A stretch of 64,000 nt of DNA from Paracoccus sp. R12_2 (GTDB lineage: Bacteria; Pseudomonadota; Alphaproteobacteria; Rhodobacterales; Rhodobacteraceae). The notes under the pieces were generated by a model. It was given only the letters and a program-made list of their open reading frames with translations, did no database searches and was not told where the DNA came from. This document shows, one piece after another, positions 10,208-19,041 of this stretch (within the stretch, counting starts at the first letter, position 1; each line of letters opens with the position of its first letter). The stretch spans positions 62,001 through 126,000 of the forward strand of contig NZ_JAGHRA010000005.1 of assembly GCF_017744015.1 (NCBI RefSeq), given 5' to 3'. Made by a program: the position numbers and the translations under genes.

Positions 10208-10228
10208 GGGCCGGGCAAAGCCCGGCCC
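10208..10228. terminator. Hairpin between convergent eryD and tkt
   Basis: A perfect 9-bp GC-only inverted repeat (10208-10216 and 10220-10228) with an AAA loop sits in the 135-bp gap between two convergent genes. No long T-run follows on either side, so termination would rely on the stem or on Rho; a bidirectional role is likely from its position. Confidence 0.6.
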
Positions 10229-10312
10229 GGTCGTTGCCACTGGGCCCCGGGCGCGTGCTTTCGCGCGCGCAAGGAAAGGCGTCGAGGCCGCGAGGGCAGC
10301 CCCGGCGCGAGG

Positions 10313-12343
10313 TTACTTGCCAGCCAGCGCCTTCGCGCGCGCGATGATCGCGTCGCTGGTGATGCCGAATTCGCGATAGAGACGGTCGATGGGGGCCGAA
10401 GCGCCAAAGCCGGTCATGCCGATCACGTCATCCTCGCTGGCGACATAGCGGGTCCAGCCGAACTTGCCCGCCGCCTCGATGGCGATGCGCGGGGCGTCGC
10501 CAAGGGTGGCCTTGCGGTAGTCATGAGGCTGGGCATCGAACAGCTCCCACGACGGCATCGAGACGACGGCGACATTCATGCCGTCCTGATGCATCGTCTC
10601 GGCGGCCTCGACGGCCAGCGCGACCTCGGTGCCGGTGGCGATCAGGGTCACGTCGCGGCCCTCGCCGAACTGGCGGATGACATAGGCGCCCTTCGCGGTC
10701 AGGTTCTCCTCCCCAGACTCGGTCCGCAATTGCGGCACGTCCTGACGCGACAGCGCCAGAAGCGACGGAACCTTGCGGTTGCGGATCGCGATATCCCACG
10801 CCTCCAGCGTCTCGACCGTGTCGGCGGGACGCAGGACCGTCAGGCCAGGGATGGCGCGGAGGGATGCAAGATGCTCGATCGGCTGGTGGGTCGGGCCATC
10901 CTCGCCCAGACCGATACTGTCATGCGTCATCACATAGATCGTGCCGATGCCCATCAGCGCCGACAGGCGGATCGCGTTGCGGGCATAGTCCGAGAACACA
11001 AGGAACGTCCCGCCATAGGGGATGAAGCCGCCGTGCAGCGCGATGCCGTTCATCGCCGCCGCCATGCCGAATTCGCGCACGCCATAGCCGATGTAGCGGC
11101 CGGGCGCCTCGCGGGAATACTGGCTGTCCACGGCTTTGACGCGGGTCAGGTTCGATCCGGTCAGATCGGCCGATCCACCGATCATCTCGGGCACGGCCTC
11201 GGTCAGCGGCTCCAGCGCCATCTGGCTGGCCTTGCGAGTCGCGGCCTTTTTCGGTTCTGCGAACAGCCGGTCGCGCGCGGCCTTGACGACGGAATCGTAG
11301 TCGGCGGGCAGTGCGCCCGACAGGCGGCGGGTGAATTCGGCTTGCAGATCCGTCGATTTGGCTGCGAGCCGTTCTTCCCAAGCGGTCCGGGCATCGGCGC
11401 CGCGCGCGCCGATCCTGCGCCATTCGGCTGCAAGATCTGCCGGAATGTCGAAGGGGGCCGCAGACCAGCCAAGCGCCTCTTTCGTCAGCCCGGCCTCGTC
11501 TGCACCAAGCGGCGCGCCGTGGACGGAATAGGTGCCGGCCTTGTTGGGCGAGCCGAAACCGATCACCGTCTTCATCGCGATCAGCGAGGGTTTACCGGTT
11601 TCGGCCTTCGCAGCCGTGATCGCGGCGTCCAGCGCGCGGCCGTCATGACCGTCGCAGGATTGCACATGCCATCCGCAGGCGGCCAGGCGGGCGGGCACGT
11701 CCTCGGAAAAGCTGATCGAGGTCGGGCCGTCGATGGTGATGCTGTTGTCGTCGTAAAGCACGATCAGCTTGCCCAGCCCCAGGTGACCGGCAAGGCTGAT
11801 CGCCTCTTGCCCGATACCTTCCTGCAGGCAGCCATCGCCTAGGAAGACATAGGTATGGTGATCGACCAGATCGTCGCCGAACTCGGCCGCCAGCCGGCGT
11901 TCGGCCAGCGCCATGCCGACCGCCATCGCCAGGCCCTGACCCAGCGGACCCGTGGTCAGTTCAATCCCCTTGGCATGGCCGTATTCGGGGTGGCCTGCCG
12001 TGATCGCGCCCCATTGCCGGAAGTTCTTGACCTGATCCAGCGTCATGTCCTCATAGCCGGTCAGGTGCAGCAGGCTGTATTGCAGCATCGAGGCATGGCC
12101 GTTCGACAGCACGAAACGGTCGCGATCCGGCCAGTCAGGGTTGGATGCGTCGAATTTCAGATGGTTGCGGAACAGCACGGTCGCGGCATCCGCCATCCCC
12201 ATCGGCGCGCCGGGGTGGCCGGAATTGGCGGCGTTCACGGCGTCGATCGATAGCGCGCGAATGCAGTTTGCCAAGGCAAAGTTTTCCGGGTCCAGTGCGG
12301 CCTTTTCGGCGATTGCAGGGTCTTTCGGGGTATCCAAGGGCAT
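10313..12343 (-). CDS. tkt: Transketolase
   Basis: 676 residues, full-length thiamine-diphosphate transketolase moving two-carbon units between sugar phosphates. The ThDP/Mg motif (GDGCLQEG), the N-terminal GHPGAPMG segment and the central DSIGLGEDGPTHQP segment are all present. The start at 12343 has AGGAGG upstream and agrees with the family N-terminus; an extension to 12394 is unlikely. It is divergent from eryR and separated from it by TCACAA repeats, which suggests co-regulation with the erythritol genes. It can use the erythrose 4-phosphate produced by this locus, or act in the Calvin or pentose phosphate cycle. Confidence 0.95.
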   Translation of the reverse strand: MPLDTPKDPAIAEKAALDPENFALANCIRALSIDAVNAANSGHPGAPMGMADAATVLFRNHLKFDASNPDWPDRDRFVLSNGHASMLQYSLLHLTGYEDMTLDQVKNFRQWGAITAGHPEYGHAKGIELTTGPLGQGLAMAVGMALAERRLAAEFGDDLVDHHTYVFLGDGCLQEGIGQEAISLAGHLGLGKLIVLYDDNSITIDGPTSISFSEDVPARLAACGWHVQSCDGHDGRALDAAITAAKAETGKPSLIAMKTVIGFGSPNKAGTYSVHGAPLGADEAGLTKEALGWSAAPFDIPADLAAEWRRIGARGADARTAWEERLAAKSTDLQAEFTRRLSGALPADYDSVVKAARDRLFAEPKKAATRKASQMALEPLTEAVPEMIGGSADLTGSNLTRVKAVDSQYSREAPGRYIGYGVREFGMAAAMNGIALHGGFIPYGGTFLVFSDYARNAIRLSALMGIGTIYVMTHDSIGLGEDGPTHQPIEHLASLRAIPGLTVLRPADTVETLEAWDIAIRNRKVPSLLALSRQDVPQLRTESGEENLTAKGAYVIRQFGEGRDVTLIATGTEVALAVEAAETMHQDGMNVAVVSMPSWELFDAQPHDYRKATLGDAPRIAIEAAGKFGWTRYVASEDDVIGMTGFGASAPIDRLYREFGITSDAIIARAKALAGK

Positions 12344-12390
12344 GTTCGGTCCTCCTGTGTTGCGATGGTGATACCCGCGGACGCGAAAAA

Positions 12391-12438
12391 TCACAAGATA
12401 AAATCACAAAGTCACAAAAATTATGTTGCATTGTGTGA
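12391..12438. promoter_or_regulatory. TCACAA repeat cluster between tkt and eryR
   Basis: Three TCACAA hexamers on the + strand (12391-12396, 12404-12409, 12412-12417) and an inverted TTGTGTGA (12431-12438) lie in an AT-rich gap between divergent tkt and eryR. Tandem and inverted hexamers near the regulator's own promoter are typical of DeoR-family operators, so autoregulation and control of tkt by EryR are likely (inference). Confidence 0.6.
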
Positions 12439-12490
12439 TATGGGTGTTAGAAACATCATAAGGCGAAACGGAATTGGCCAGGAGGTTGCC

Positions 12491-13270
12491 GTGAAACGCG
12501 ACGAGCGCAGACAGGCCATCATGGATATTCTGGTCGAAGACCGGGCCGTCGATCTGGACGATCTGGCTGACCGTTTCGCGGTGTCGAAAATGACGATCCA
12601 CCGCGATCTGGACGATCTTGAGCAGGCCGGGCTGCTGCGCAAGGTGCGCGGCGGCGCCACCATCGAGGCGGGCACCCAATTCGAAAGCGATTTCCGCATT
12701 CGCGAGTTGCAGGACAGCAGCGCCAAGTCGCGAATGGCCCATGTCGCGCTGGATCTGGTCGAGCCGGGGATGAGCGTCATGGTCAATGACGGCTCGATGG
12801 CGTCGCTGCTGGGGGCGCGGCTGGCGGACAAGGCGCCATTGACCGTCATCACCAACAACGCCGCAGTGCTGGATCATCTGAAGGATGCGCCACGGGTCAC
12901 GCTGATTGCGCTGGGGGGGGGCTACAGTGCCAAGTTCAACGGCTATTTCGGGCTGGTGACCGAATATGCGCTGGCCCGGCTGCGCGCTGATATCGCCTTC
13001 ATTTCGACCCCAGCGCTTGCGGGACTGCAGGCCTTCCACATGGACGAACCCGTGGTGCGGGCCAAGCGCGCCATGATGGCCGGGGCCGAACGCAGCGTGC
13101 TGCTGGTCAATCATCAGCGTTTCGGACGCCCGGCCCTGCACCTGCTGGCCGATCTGTCCGAATTCGACGCCATCATCACCGACGCGCCCCCGGCGCCCGA
13201 AGATCGTGCGGCGCTGGATCGCGCGGGCATCGCCCTGACAATCGCCAGCGCCCGAGCCACCGAGGATTGA
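12491..13270 (+). CDS. eryR: DeoR-family transcriptional regulator of erythritol genes
   Basis: 259 residues from a GTG start with GGAGG 5 nt upstream. An N-terminal winged helix-turn-helix (DDLADRFAVSKMTIHRDL, about residues 20-37) is followed by a DeoR C-terminal sugar-phosphate sensor domain. It is the first gene of eryR-eryH-eryI-fbp-fba, matching the Brucella order eryR-eryH-eryI. The TCACAA cluster directly upstream is its probable operator. Effector identity cannot be read from sequence. Confidence 0.85.
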   Translation: MKRDERRQAIMDILVEDRAVDLDDLADRFAVSKMTIHRDLDDLEQAGLLRKVRGGATIEAGTQFESDFRIRELQDSSAKSRMAHVALDLVEPGMSVMVNDGSMASLLGARLADKAPLTVITNNAAVLDHLKDAPRVTLIALGGGYSAKFNGYFGLVTEYALARLRADIAFISTPALAGLQAFHMDEPVVRAKRAMMAGAERSVLLVNHQRFGRPALHLLADLSEFDAIITDAPPAPEDRAALDRAGIALTIASARATED

Positions 13271-13274
13271 CGAC

Positions 13275-14033
13275 ATGACGTTCTGGATCGGAACAAGCTG
13301 GAAGATGAACAAGACGCTGGCCGAGGCGCGCGACTTTGCCGAAGGGCTGGCCGCCGCCGATGCCGATCGCGACGACCGGATTCAACGCTTTGTGATCCCG
13401 CCCTTTACCGCCGTGCGCGAGGTCAAGGCGATGCTGGACCGGACCAGCGTCAAGGTCGGGGCGCAGAACATGCATTGGGCCGATGAGGGTGCCTGGACCG
13501 GCGAGGTCAGCCCGGTGATGCTGAACGACTGCAACCTCGACATCGTCGAACTGGGCCACAGCGAACGCCGCGAACATTTTGGGGAAACCGATGAAACCGT
13601 CGGGCTGAAGACAGAGGCCGCGGTTCGTCACGGGCTGATCCCGCTGATCTGCATCGGTGAAACACTTGCCGAACGCGAGGCGGGCCGCGCCCAGGACGTG
13701 CTGGAGGCGCAGGTGCGTGGTGCGTTGGGGCGGCTGACAGACGATCAGAAAGCGGCGCCGATCCTTCTGGCCTATGAACCGGTCTGGGCCATCGGCGTGA
13801 ACGGAATTCCCGCGACTTCGGATTATGCCGATGCGCGGCAGGCCGAGATCACGGCGGTTGCCCGGAACGTCCTGGGTCGCAAGCTACCCTGCCTCTATGG
13901 CGGCTCGGTCAATCCCGAGAACTGCGAAGAACTGATCCAATGCCCGCATATCGACGGGCTGTTCATCGGACGCTCGGCCTGGAAGGTCGAGGGATATCTG
14001 GACATTCTGGCGCGCTGCGCCGCGAAAATCTGA
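13275..14033 (+). CDS. eryH: Triosephosphate isomerase paralogue, tetrulose phosphate isomerase
   Basis: 252 residues, TIM family. Catalytic residues are present: Lys10 (in SWKMN; the usual Asn is Ser8), His95 (LGHSE) and Glu168 (AYEPVWAIG). The Asn-to-Ser change beside the substrate phosphate and the operon context match TpiA2/EryH, which converts D-3-tetrulose 4-phosphate to D-erythrulose 4-phosphate. It begins 4 nt after eryR. A normal TpiA for glycolysis would be expected elsewhere in the genome. Confidence 0.87.
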   Translation: MTFWIGTSWKMNKTLAEARDFAEGLAAADADRDDRIQRFVIPPFTAVREVKAMLDRTSVKVGAQNMHWADEGAWTGEVSPVMLNDCNLDIVELGHSERREHFGETDETVGLKTEAAVRHGLIPLICIGETLAEREAGRAQDVLEAQVRGALGRLTDDQKAAPILLAYEPVWAIGVNGIPATSDYADARQAEITAVARNVLGRKLPCLYGGSVNPENCEELIQCPHIDGLFIGRSAWKVEGYLDILARCAAKI

Positions 14034-14045
14034 AGGAGTGACGAC

Positions 14046-14507
14046 ATGAAACTGGCTATCGCAGGCGACAGCGCGGGCGAAGGTCTGGCCAAGGTTCTGG
14101 CCGATTACCTGATGGACAAGCACGAGGTGTCTGAAATCAGCCGGACCGACGCTGGTCCGGATGCGTTCTATGCCAACCTGTCCGACCGGGTGGCGTCGCA
14201 GGTTCTGGACGGCACCTATGACCGCGCGATCCTGGTCTGTGGCACCGGCATCGGCGTTTGCATCGCGGCCAACAAAGTGCCGGGCATCCGCGCCGCGCTG
14301 ACCCATGACACCTATTCGGCGGAGCGCGCCGCGCTGTCGAACAACGCGCAGATCATCACCATGGGCGCCCGTGTCATCGGGGCCGAGGTCGCCAAGACCA
14401 TCGCCGATGCCTGGCTGGCCGAGACGATGAATTTCGACGCTGCCGGCAAATCGGCCGGCAACGTGAATGCCATCGACCAGGTCGATGCGAAATACAACAA
14501 GGGCTGA
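14046..14507 (+). CDS. eryI: RpiB-family D-erythrose 4-phosphate isomerase
   Basis: 153 residues, LacA/RpiB family, with the catalytic cysteine and phosphate loop in [13 protein letters not shown] (about residues 65-77). RpiB2/EryI converts D-erythrulose 4-phosphate to D-erythrose 4-phosphate, the last step of the erythritol branch. Directly follows eryH (12 nt, AAGGAG) and precedes fbp. Ribose-5-phosphate isomerase activity is possible, but the pairing with eryH is diagnostic. Confidence 0.88.
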   Translation: MKLAIAGDSAGEGLAKVLADYLMDKHEVSEISRTDAGPDAFYANLSDRVASQVLDGTYDRAILVCGTGIGVCIAANKVPGIRAALTHDTYSAERAALSNNAQIITMGARVIGAEVAKTIADAWLAETMNFDAAGKSAGNVNAIDQVDAKYNKG

Positions 14508-14525
14508 GGCCCCCGGAACGTCGCC

Positions 14526-15503
14526 ATGCTGACACTGCCCGATGACGGTCCCGCGCGGGGCCGGCCGATCCATGATGCGCTGACGCAGGACGGGCCCGAC
14601 GCTGTCGTGCTGGCACTGGCGCAGGCCCTGCCGCCGCTGGCCGCGCGTCTTGCGGCGGGGCGGCTGCATGGCGATCCCGAGGCCATCGTCGGCATCAATG
14701 ACAGCGGCGACAAGCAGAAGGCGCTGGATGTCGCGGCCCACTACCACATGCTGGACGCGCTGCGCACAGTTGGCGTCCGACAGGTTCTGTCGGAAGAGGC
14801 GGAAGACATCATCAGCCTGAACGACGACGGACTATTCGACGTCGCCATCGATCCGATAGACGGATCGGGCAGCATAGGCGTCGGCGCACCGTTGGGGATG
14901 TTGTTTTCGGTCCTGCCTGCCGCGCCAGCGGGATTCCTGCGCACCGGCCGGTCCATCGTGGCGGCGGGATATGCGTCCTTCGGGCATTCGCTGGATTTCG
15001 GCTGGTCGGTCGGACAGGGCGTTCAGATCGCGGGGTTCGACGCGGCGGCGGGCCATTTCCGCGTGGTCCGGGATGACGTGACGCTGAAACCCGCCACCTC
15101 GACCATCGCTTATAACGCCTCGAACGAACGGCACTGGTCGCCGGGTCTGCAGGCATGGCTGCGCGATCTGCGCGCGGGTGCCGATGGGCCGCGAGGGCGC
15201 GATTTCAACATGCGCTGGCTGGCGGCCGCCGTGGGCGAGTTGCACCGTATCCTTCTGAAGGGCGGCGCATTTCTTTACCCCTCCGATGGCCGCGCAGGAT
15301 ATGAGCATGGCCGTTTGCGGCTGATCTACGAATGCGCGCCCATCGCCTTTCTGATCGAACAGGCGGGCGGTGCGGCCAGTGACGGGCAGCGACCGGTCCT
15401 CGACCGCCGGCCGCGCGGGCTGCACGACTTCACTCCCCTGATCTTCGGCGCCACGGACGAGGTGGACACGATCCTCGCCTATCTCGCCGGCAACAAAGGA
15501 TAG
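14526..15503 (+). CDS. fbp: Class I fructose-1,6-bisphosphatase (possible sedoheptulose bisphosphatase)
   Basis: 325 residues, class I FBPase. The metal-binding [10 protein letters not shown] motif (about residues 109-118) and the upstream Glu-Glu pair of LSEEAED are present. It removes the C1 phosphate from fructose 1,6-bisphosphate; many bacterial enzymes of this class also accept sedoheptulose 1,7-bisphosphate. It lies 18 nt after eryI and 5 nt before the aldolase gene, so the three are probably one operon. In this place a role in processing aldolase product from erythrose 4-phosphate is attractive (inference). Confidence 0.9.
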   Translation: MLTLPDDGPARGRPIHDALTQDGPDAVVLALAQALPPLAARLAAGRLHGDPEAIVGINDSGDKQKALDVAAHYHMLDALRTVGVRQVLSEEAEDIISLNDDGLFDVAIDPIDGSGSIGVGAPLGMLFSVLPAAPAGFLRTGRSIVAAGYASFGHSLDFGWSVGQGVQIAGFDAAAGHFRVVRDDVTLKPATSTIAYNASNERHWSPGLQAWLRDLRAGADGPRGRDFNMRWLAAAVGELHRILLKGGAFLYPSDGRAGYEHGRLRLIYECAPIAFLIEQAGGAASDGQRPVLDRRPRGLHDFTPLIFGATDEVDTILAYLAGNKG

Positions 15504-15508
15504 ATCCG

Positions 15509-16543
15509 ATGGCCATGATTACGCTTCGCCAGCTTCTGGACCACGCCGCCGAGCACGGCTACGCGGTGCCGGCGTTCAACATCAACAACATGGAACAGGG
15601 GCTTGCGGTGATGCAGGCGGCTGCCCGGACCGACAGCCCGGTGATCCTTCAGGCCAGCCGCGGGGCGCGGTCCTATGCCAACGATCAGGTGCTGGCCGGG
15701 CTGATCGCGGGGTTGGCGCGTGCCTTTCCGCAAATTCCCCTGTGCATGCATCTGGATCATGGCAACGGCCTGCCGACCTGCGCGACGGCGATCCAGAACG
15801 GCTTTACCAGCGTGATGATGGATGGCAGCCTGAAATCCGACGGCAAGACGCCTGCCGATTACGACTATAACCGCGACATCACCGCGCGCGTCGTCGAGAT
15901 GGCCCATGCCTGCGGCGTGTCGGTCGAGGGTGAACTGGGCGTGCTGGGCAGCCTTGAAACCGGGATGGGCGATCAGGAAGACGGCCACGGCGCGACCGAG
16001 AAACTGTCCGAGGATCAGCTTCTGACCGACCCCGACGAGGCCGCGCGTTTCGTGGCTGATACCGGCGTTGACGCGCTGGCCGTCGCGATGGGGACCAGCC
16101 ACGGCGCCTATAAATTCACCCGTCAGCCTGATGGCCAGATCCTTGCGATGCATGTCATCGAGGCGATCCACGCGCGGATTCCGAACACCCATCTGGTCAT
16201 GCACGGATCGTCCTCGGTTCCCGAGGATCTTCAGCAGATCATCAATTCCCATGGTGGCGACATTCGCCCGACCTGGGGCGTCCCCGTCGAGGAGATCCAG
16301 CGCGGCATCCGGTTCGGTGTGCGCAAGGTCAATATCGACACGGACAGCCGATTGGCGATGACCGCCGCGATCCGCAAGACCTTGACTGAAGACCCGTCCG
16401 AGTTCGACCCGCGCAAGTATCTGAAACCGGCAATGGCGATGATGGCCGAGATGTGCCAGCAGCGATTCGAGGCATTCGGGACGGCTGGAAACGCCTCGAA
16501 GATCCTGCCGCTTACGCTGGCTGAAATGGCAGCGCGTTACTGA
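15509..16543 (+). CDS. fba: Class II fructose/sedoheptulose bisphosphate aldolase (CbbA type)
   Basis: 344 residues, zinc-dependent class II aldolase close to the Calvin-cycle CbbA form. Zinc and substrate residues are seen in LDHGNG, the GELG segment, GTSHGAYK and HGSSS. It condenses dihydroxyacetone phosphate with glyceraldehyde 3-phosphate, and in this subfamily commonly also with erythrose 4-phosphate. It is the last gene of the eryR operon and is convergent with the DUF1489 gene after 7 nt. Confidence 0.92.
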   Translation: MAMITLRQLLDHAAEHGYAVPAFNINNMEQGLAVMQAAARTDSPVILQASRGARSYANDQVLAGLIAGLARAFPQIPLCMHLDHGNGLPTCATAIQNGFTSVMMDGSLKSDGKTPADYDYNRDITARVVEMAHACGVSVEGELGVLGSLETGMGDQEDGHGATEKLSEDQLLTDPDEAARFVADTGVDALAVAMGTSHGAYKFTRQPDGQILAMHVIEAIHARIPNTHLVMHGSSSVPEDLQQIINSHGGDIRPTWGVPVEEIQRGIRFGVRKVNIDTDSRLAMTAAIRKTLTEDPSEFDPRKYLKPAMAMMAEMCQQRFEAFGTAGNASKILPLTLAEMAARY

Positions 16544-16550
16544 GCGTCAT

Positions 16551-16973
16551 TCAGACCAGCCCCATCTCGGACAAGGCTGCTGCCACGCTTGGCGGCAGCG
16601 CTTCTTCGGCGTCGCGGCCTTCCGGCAGGTCGGCGGGCGCGTCCTTTCCGTCCAGATAGCGCCAGCCCTGAAACGGTCTTCGGGGAACGGCGCCGACCCG
16701 CACCAGATCGCGATCTAGGACAAGCGCGCAGCGCCGGATCCCGTCGTCACCGATCCGCTCGTCCAGCCTCAGGATTCGCTGTCGCGCCAGGATCACACCC
16801 TTGAAGACCCAATAGATCGATCCGCCGTCCAGCAACTCGGCCTCTCGCCTGGGCCACATGCGTGTGACATGGCAGGCAGGCGCGTCGCCGAACCGTTGCT
16901 GCTGCCAGCGCAGCAGGTCATCAGGCCCTTCGGCACCGACGCACAGCTTCATGAGATTGAGGGAACCGGACAT
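16551..16973 (-). CDS. DUF1489 family protein
   Basis: 140 residues, a cytoplasmic protein family restricted largely to alphaproteobacteria, of unknown function. Conserved features seen are the N-terminal hydrophobic LMKLCVG segment and an internal aromatic WVFKG. No signal peptide or catalytic motif is apparent. The start at 16973 places the conserved N-terminus correctly; 17036 would add an unconserved tail. No good ribosome binding site precedes it, so the start could also be the internal Met at 16952. Confidence 0.75.
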   Translation of the reverse strand: MSGSLNLMKLCVGAEGPDDLLRWQQQRFGDAPACHVTRMWPRREAELLDGGSIYWVFKGVILARQRILRLDERIGDDGIRRCALVLDRDLVRVGAVPRRPFQGWRYLDGKDAPADLPEGRDAEEALPPSVAAALSEMGLV

Positions 16974-17098
16974 GAGCGCAAGATAGGTCCGGCGACGCGG
17001 ACCCGCAAGCGCGCCTAAGGCTTCTTCTTTGCGCAACTATCCCTGACGAAGGCTTCGGCCTGTCGGGAAACGCGGCCGCGGGATGGCGTGAAAAGAAG

Positions 17099-17124
17099 AA
17101 AGCCGCGGCGGGGGCCGCGGCTTT
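17099..17124 (-). terminator. Rho-independent terminator of tig
   Basis: An 11-bp inverted repeat (17099-17109 and 17114-17124, GGGG loop) beginning 25 nt after the tig stop. Read leftwards, the stem is followed by a T-rich tract (TTTCTTCTTTTC). This is the clearest intrinsic terminator in the window. Confidence 0.9.
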
Positions 17125-17148
17125 CGGGGAATGCCAGTCAGGCGCGGA

Positions 17149-18483
17149 TCAAAGTTCGTCCAGCGCCTCGACAGCCTTTTCCAGCTCTTCCTTGCTGACC
17201 TGCTTTTCCTCGACCTTCGCCTGCTCGGCGATGTGATCGACGACCTTGTCTTCGAAGATCGGGGCGCGCAGCTGTTGCTGGGCGGCCTGGTTCTGCTGGA
17301 CAAATTCGAAGAACGCGCGTTCCTGGCCCGGATACTGGCGCGCGGCCTGCAGCACGGCCTGGGTCATTTCCTGATCGCTCACCTGCACTTCGGCGTTCTG
17401 ACCGATTTCGGCCAGCAGCAGGCCCAGACGGACGCGGCGCTCGGCCAGTTTCTTGTGCTCGTCGGTGGCTTCGATTTCGCCGTGGTTGTGGCCCTGCTCC
17501 TCGGGATGTTCCTCGTGCCACAGCTGGTGGGCGATCTGTCCGGCCTCGGCCTCGACCAGCGATTCGGGCAGATCGAATTTCACCTGATCGTCAAGCTGGT
17601 CCAGCAGGGCGCGCTTCATGATCGCGCGCGCCGCGCCAGCATATTCCTGTTCCAGCCGCTCGGCGATCTGCTTCTTCAGACCGTCAAGATCCTCGGCGCC
17701 GTATTTCTTGGCCAGCTCGTCGTCGACCTCGGCGGGCTTGGGGGCCTTCACGGCCTTGATCTTGCATTCGAAGGTTGCGTCCTTGCCGGCCAGATGCGGC
17801 GCGCCGTATTCGTCGGGGAATTTGACGTTGACGGTAACGTCTTCGTCCATCTTCGCGCCGACAAGCTGTTCCTCGAAGCCGGGGATGAAGCTGTTCGATC
17901 CCAGGACCAGCGGATAATCCTCGGCCGAGCCGCCTTCGAACGCCTCGCCATCCACGAAGCCCTTGAAGTCGATCACGACCTGATCGCCGTCCTTGGCCTT
18001 GCTGCCCTTGCGGCGGTCGTCAAAGTTCTGGGCCGATTTCGCAAGATTTTCCAGCGCCTCGTCGATCGCGGACTGTTCTGCGGGAACGCTCAGCTTTTCC
18101 AGCTTCAGCTTGGCCAGATCGACCTCGGGGATCTCGGGCAGGGATTCGTACGAGACGTTGACGACGACATCGTCGCCCTCTTTCCAGGTCTCGCCGTTCT
18201 CCATCTCGATCTTGGGCTGGGCGGCGGGACGGTCGCCCGATTCCTCAAGATGCTTGCGCAGTGCGCCGTCGATGGCTTCCTGCATGGCATCGCCCATGAT
18301 GCGCTGGCCGAATTGCTTCTTCAGCATCGCCATCGGGACCTTGCCCTTGCGGAAGCCCTTCATCTCGACCTCGGGCTGCGCCTCTTTCAGCTTGGCGTCG
18401 ACCGTCTCGGCCAGCTCGGCGGCGGGCAGGGTGAACTGGTAGCCCCGCTTCAGACCTTCGTTCTGGGTTTCCTTGACCTGCAT
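17149..18483 (-). CDS. tig: Trigger factor, ribosome-associated chaperone and prolyl isomerase
   Basis: 444 residues with the three usual parts: N-terminal ribosome-binding domain carrying the signature GFRKGKVP (about residues 41-48), a central FKBP-type peptidyl-prolyl isomerase domain ([10 protein letters not shown] to about residue 245), and the helical C-terminal chaperone domain. The N-terminus begins MQV, as is normal. Two ATGs are adjacent; GAGG is 6 nt from the second (18483), which is therefore chosen over 18486. Single-gene unit ended by a strong terminator. Confidence 0.95.
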   Translation of the reverse strand: MQVKETQNEGLKRGYQFTLPAAELAETVDAKLKEAQPEVEMKGFRKGKVPMAMLKKQFGQRIMGDAMQEAIDGALRKHLEESGDRPAAQPKIEMENGETWKEGDDVVVNVSYESLPEIPEVDLAKLKLEKLSVPAEQSAIDEALENLAKSAQNFDDRRKGSKAKDGDQVVIDFKGFVDGEAFEGGSAEDYPLVLGSNSFIPGFEEQLVGAKMDEDVTVNVKFPDEYGAPHLAGKDATFECKIKAVKAPKPAEVDDELAKKYGAEDLDGLKKQIAERLEQEYAGAARAIMKRALLDQLDDQVKFDLPESLVEAEAGQIAHQLWHEEHPEEQGHNHGEIEATDEHKKLAERRVRLGLLLAEIGQNAEVQVSDQEMTQAVLQAARQYPGQERAFFEFVQQNQAAQQQLRAPIFEDKVVDHIAEQAKVEEKQVSKEELEKAVEALDEL

Positions 18484-18654
18484 CATCGTCCTCATAGCAA
18501 GAAGGGCCGCCGGGTAGCGGCGGCCTGAAAATTTCCGCAGTTCTATTCTTCGGGGCCATGCTCTGCAAGCAGATAGCTTGGCGGCCGACGGAACCGTCGC
18601 GCGGCAACGGCGTTGCCCGTTAAAGCAATTCCCGGCACAAGAGGGGGCGAAGCC

Positions 18655-19041
18655 ATGACAACCCATTCAATCCTGAAGTTCGGCGGTGTCGCGGCGGTCG
18701 CCCTGATGCTGGGTGGGACAGGCGCCTTGGCCCAGTCGCAGCCCGACGTTGCGACCGGCGGTGAATGCGCCGACGATGCGGGCGTCGCCTTGCCTGCGAC
18801 ACAGCCGCAGCCGTCCGATGACGGCACCGCGCCCGGCAATTCCGGCAGCACCGGCTGGACAGGCGGAACCGGTGGGTCACAGATCGGTACCAACTCGCAG
18901 GGTGCTGTGCCGTCCTCGGTGACGTGGCACGCCCCGACGGCGCGTGGGCTGGACCTGCAGGGACGGCCCGAACCCGCCGACCAGCCGCAGGACGCGCCGA
19001 AGCCCGCCTCGCAGGACTTGGCCGGCCTGCCCGACTGCTAG
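18655..19041 (+). CDS. Small secreted Gly/Pro/Ser-rich protein
   Basis: 128 residues. A typical Sec signal peptide (hydrophobic core [10 protein letters not shown], cleavage after ALA at about residue 24) precedes a low-complexity domain rich in Gly, Ser, Thr, Gln and Pro, with only two Cys, one of them the last residue. GAGGGGG is 7 nt upstream. It is convergent with selB, the two stop codons sharing the palindrome CTAG (19038-19041). I do not recognise the family; it is probably a periplasmic or envelope protein. Confidence 0.65.
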   Translation: MTTHSILKFGGVAAVALMLGGTGALAQSQPDVATGGECADDAGVALPATQPQPSDDGTAPGNSGSTGWTGGTGGSQIGTNSQGAVPSSVTWHAPTARGLDLQGRPEPADQPQDAPKPASQDLAGLPDC

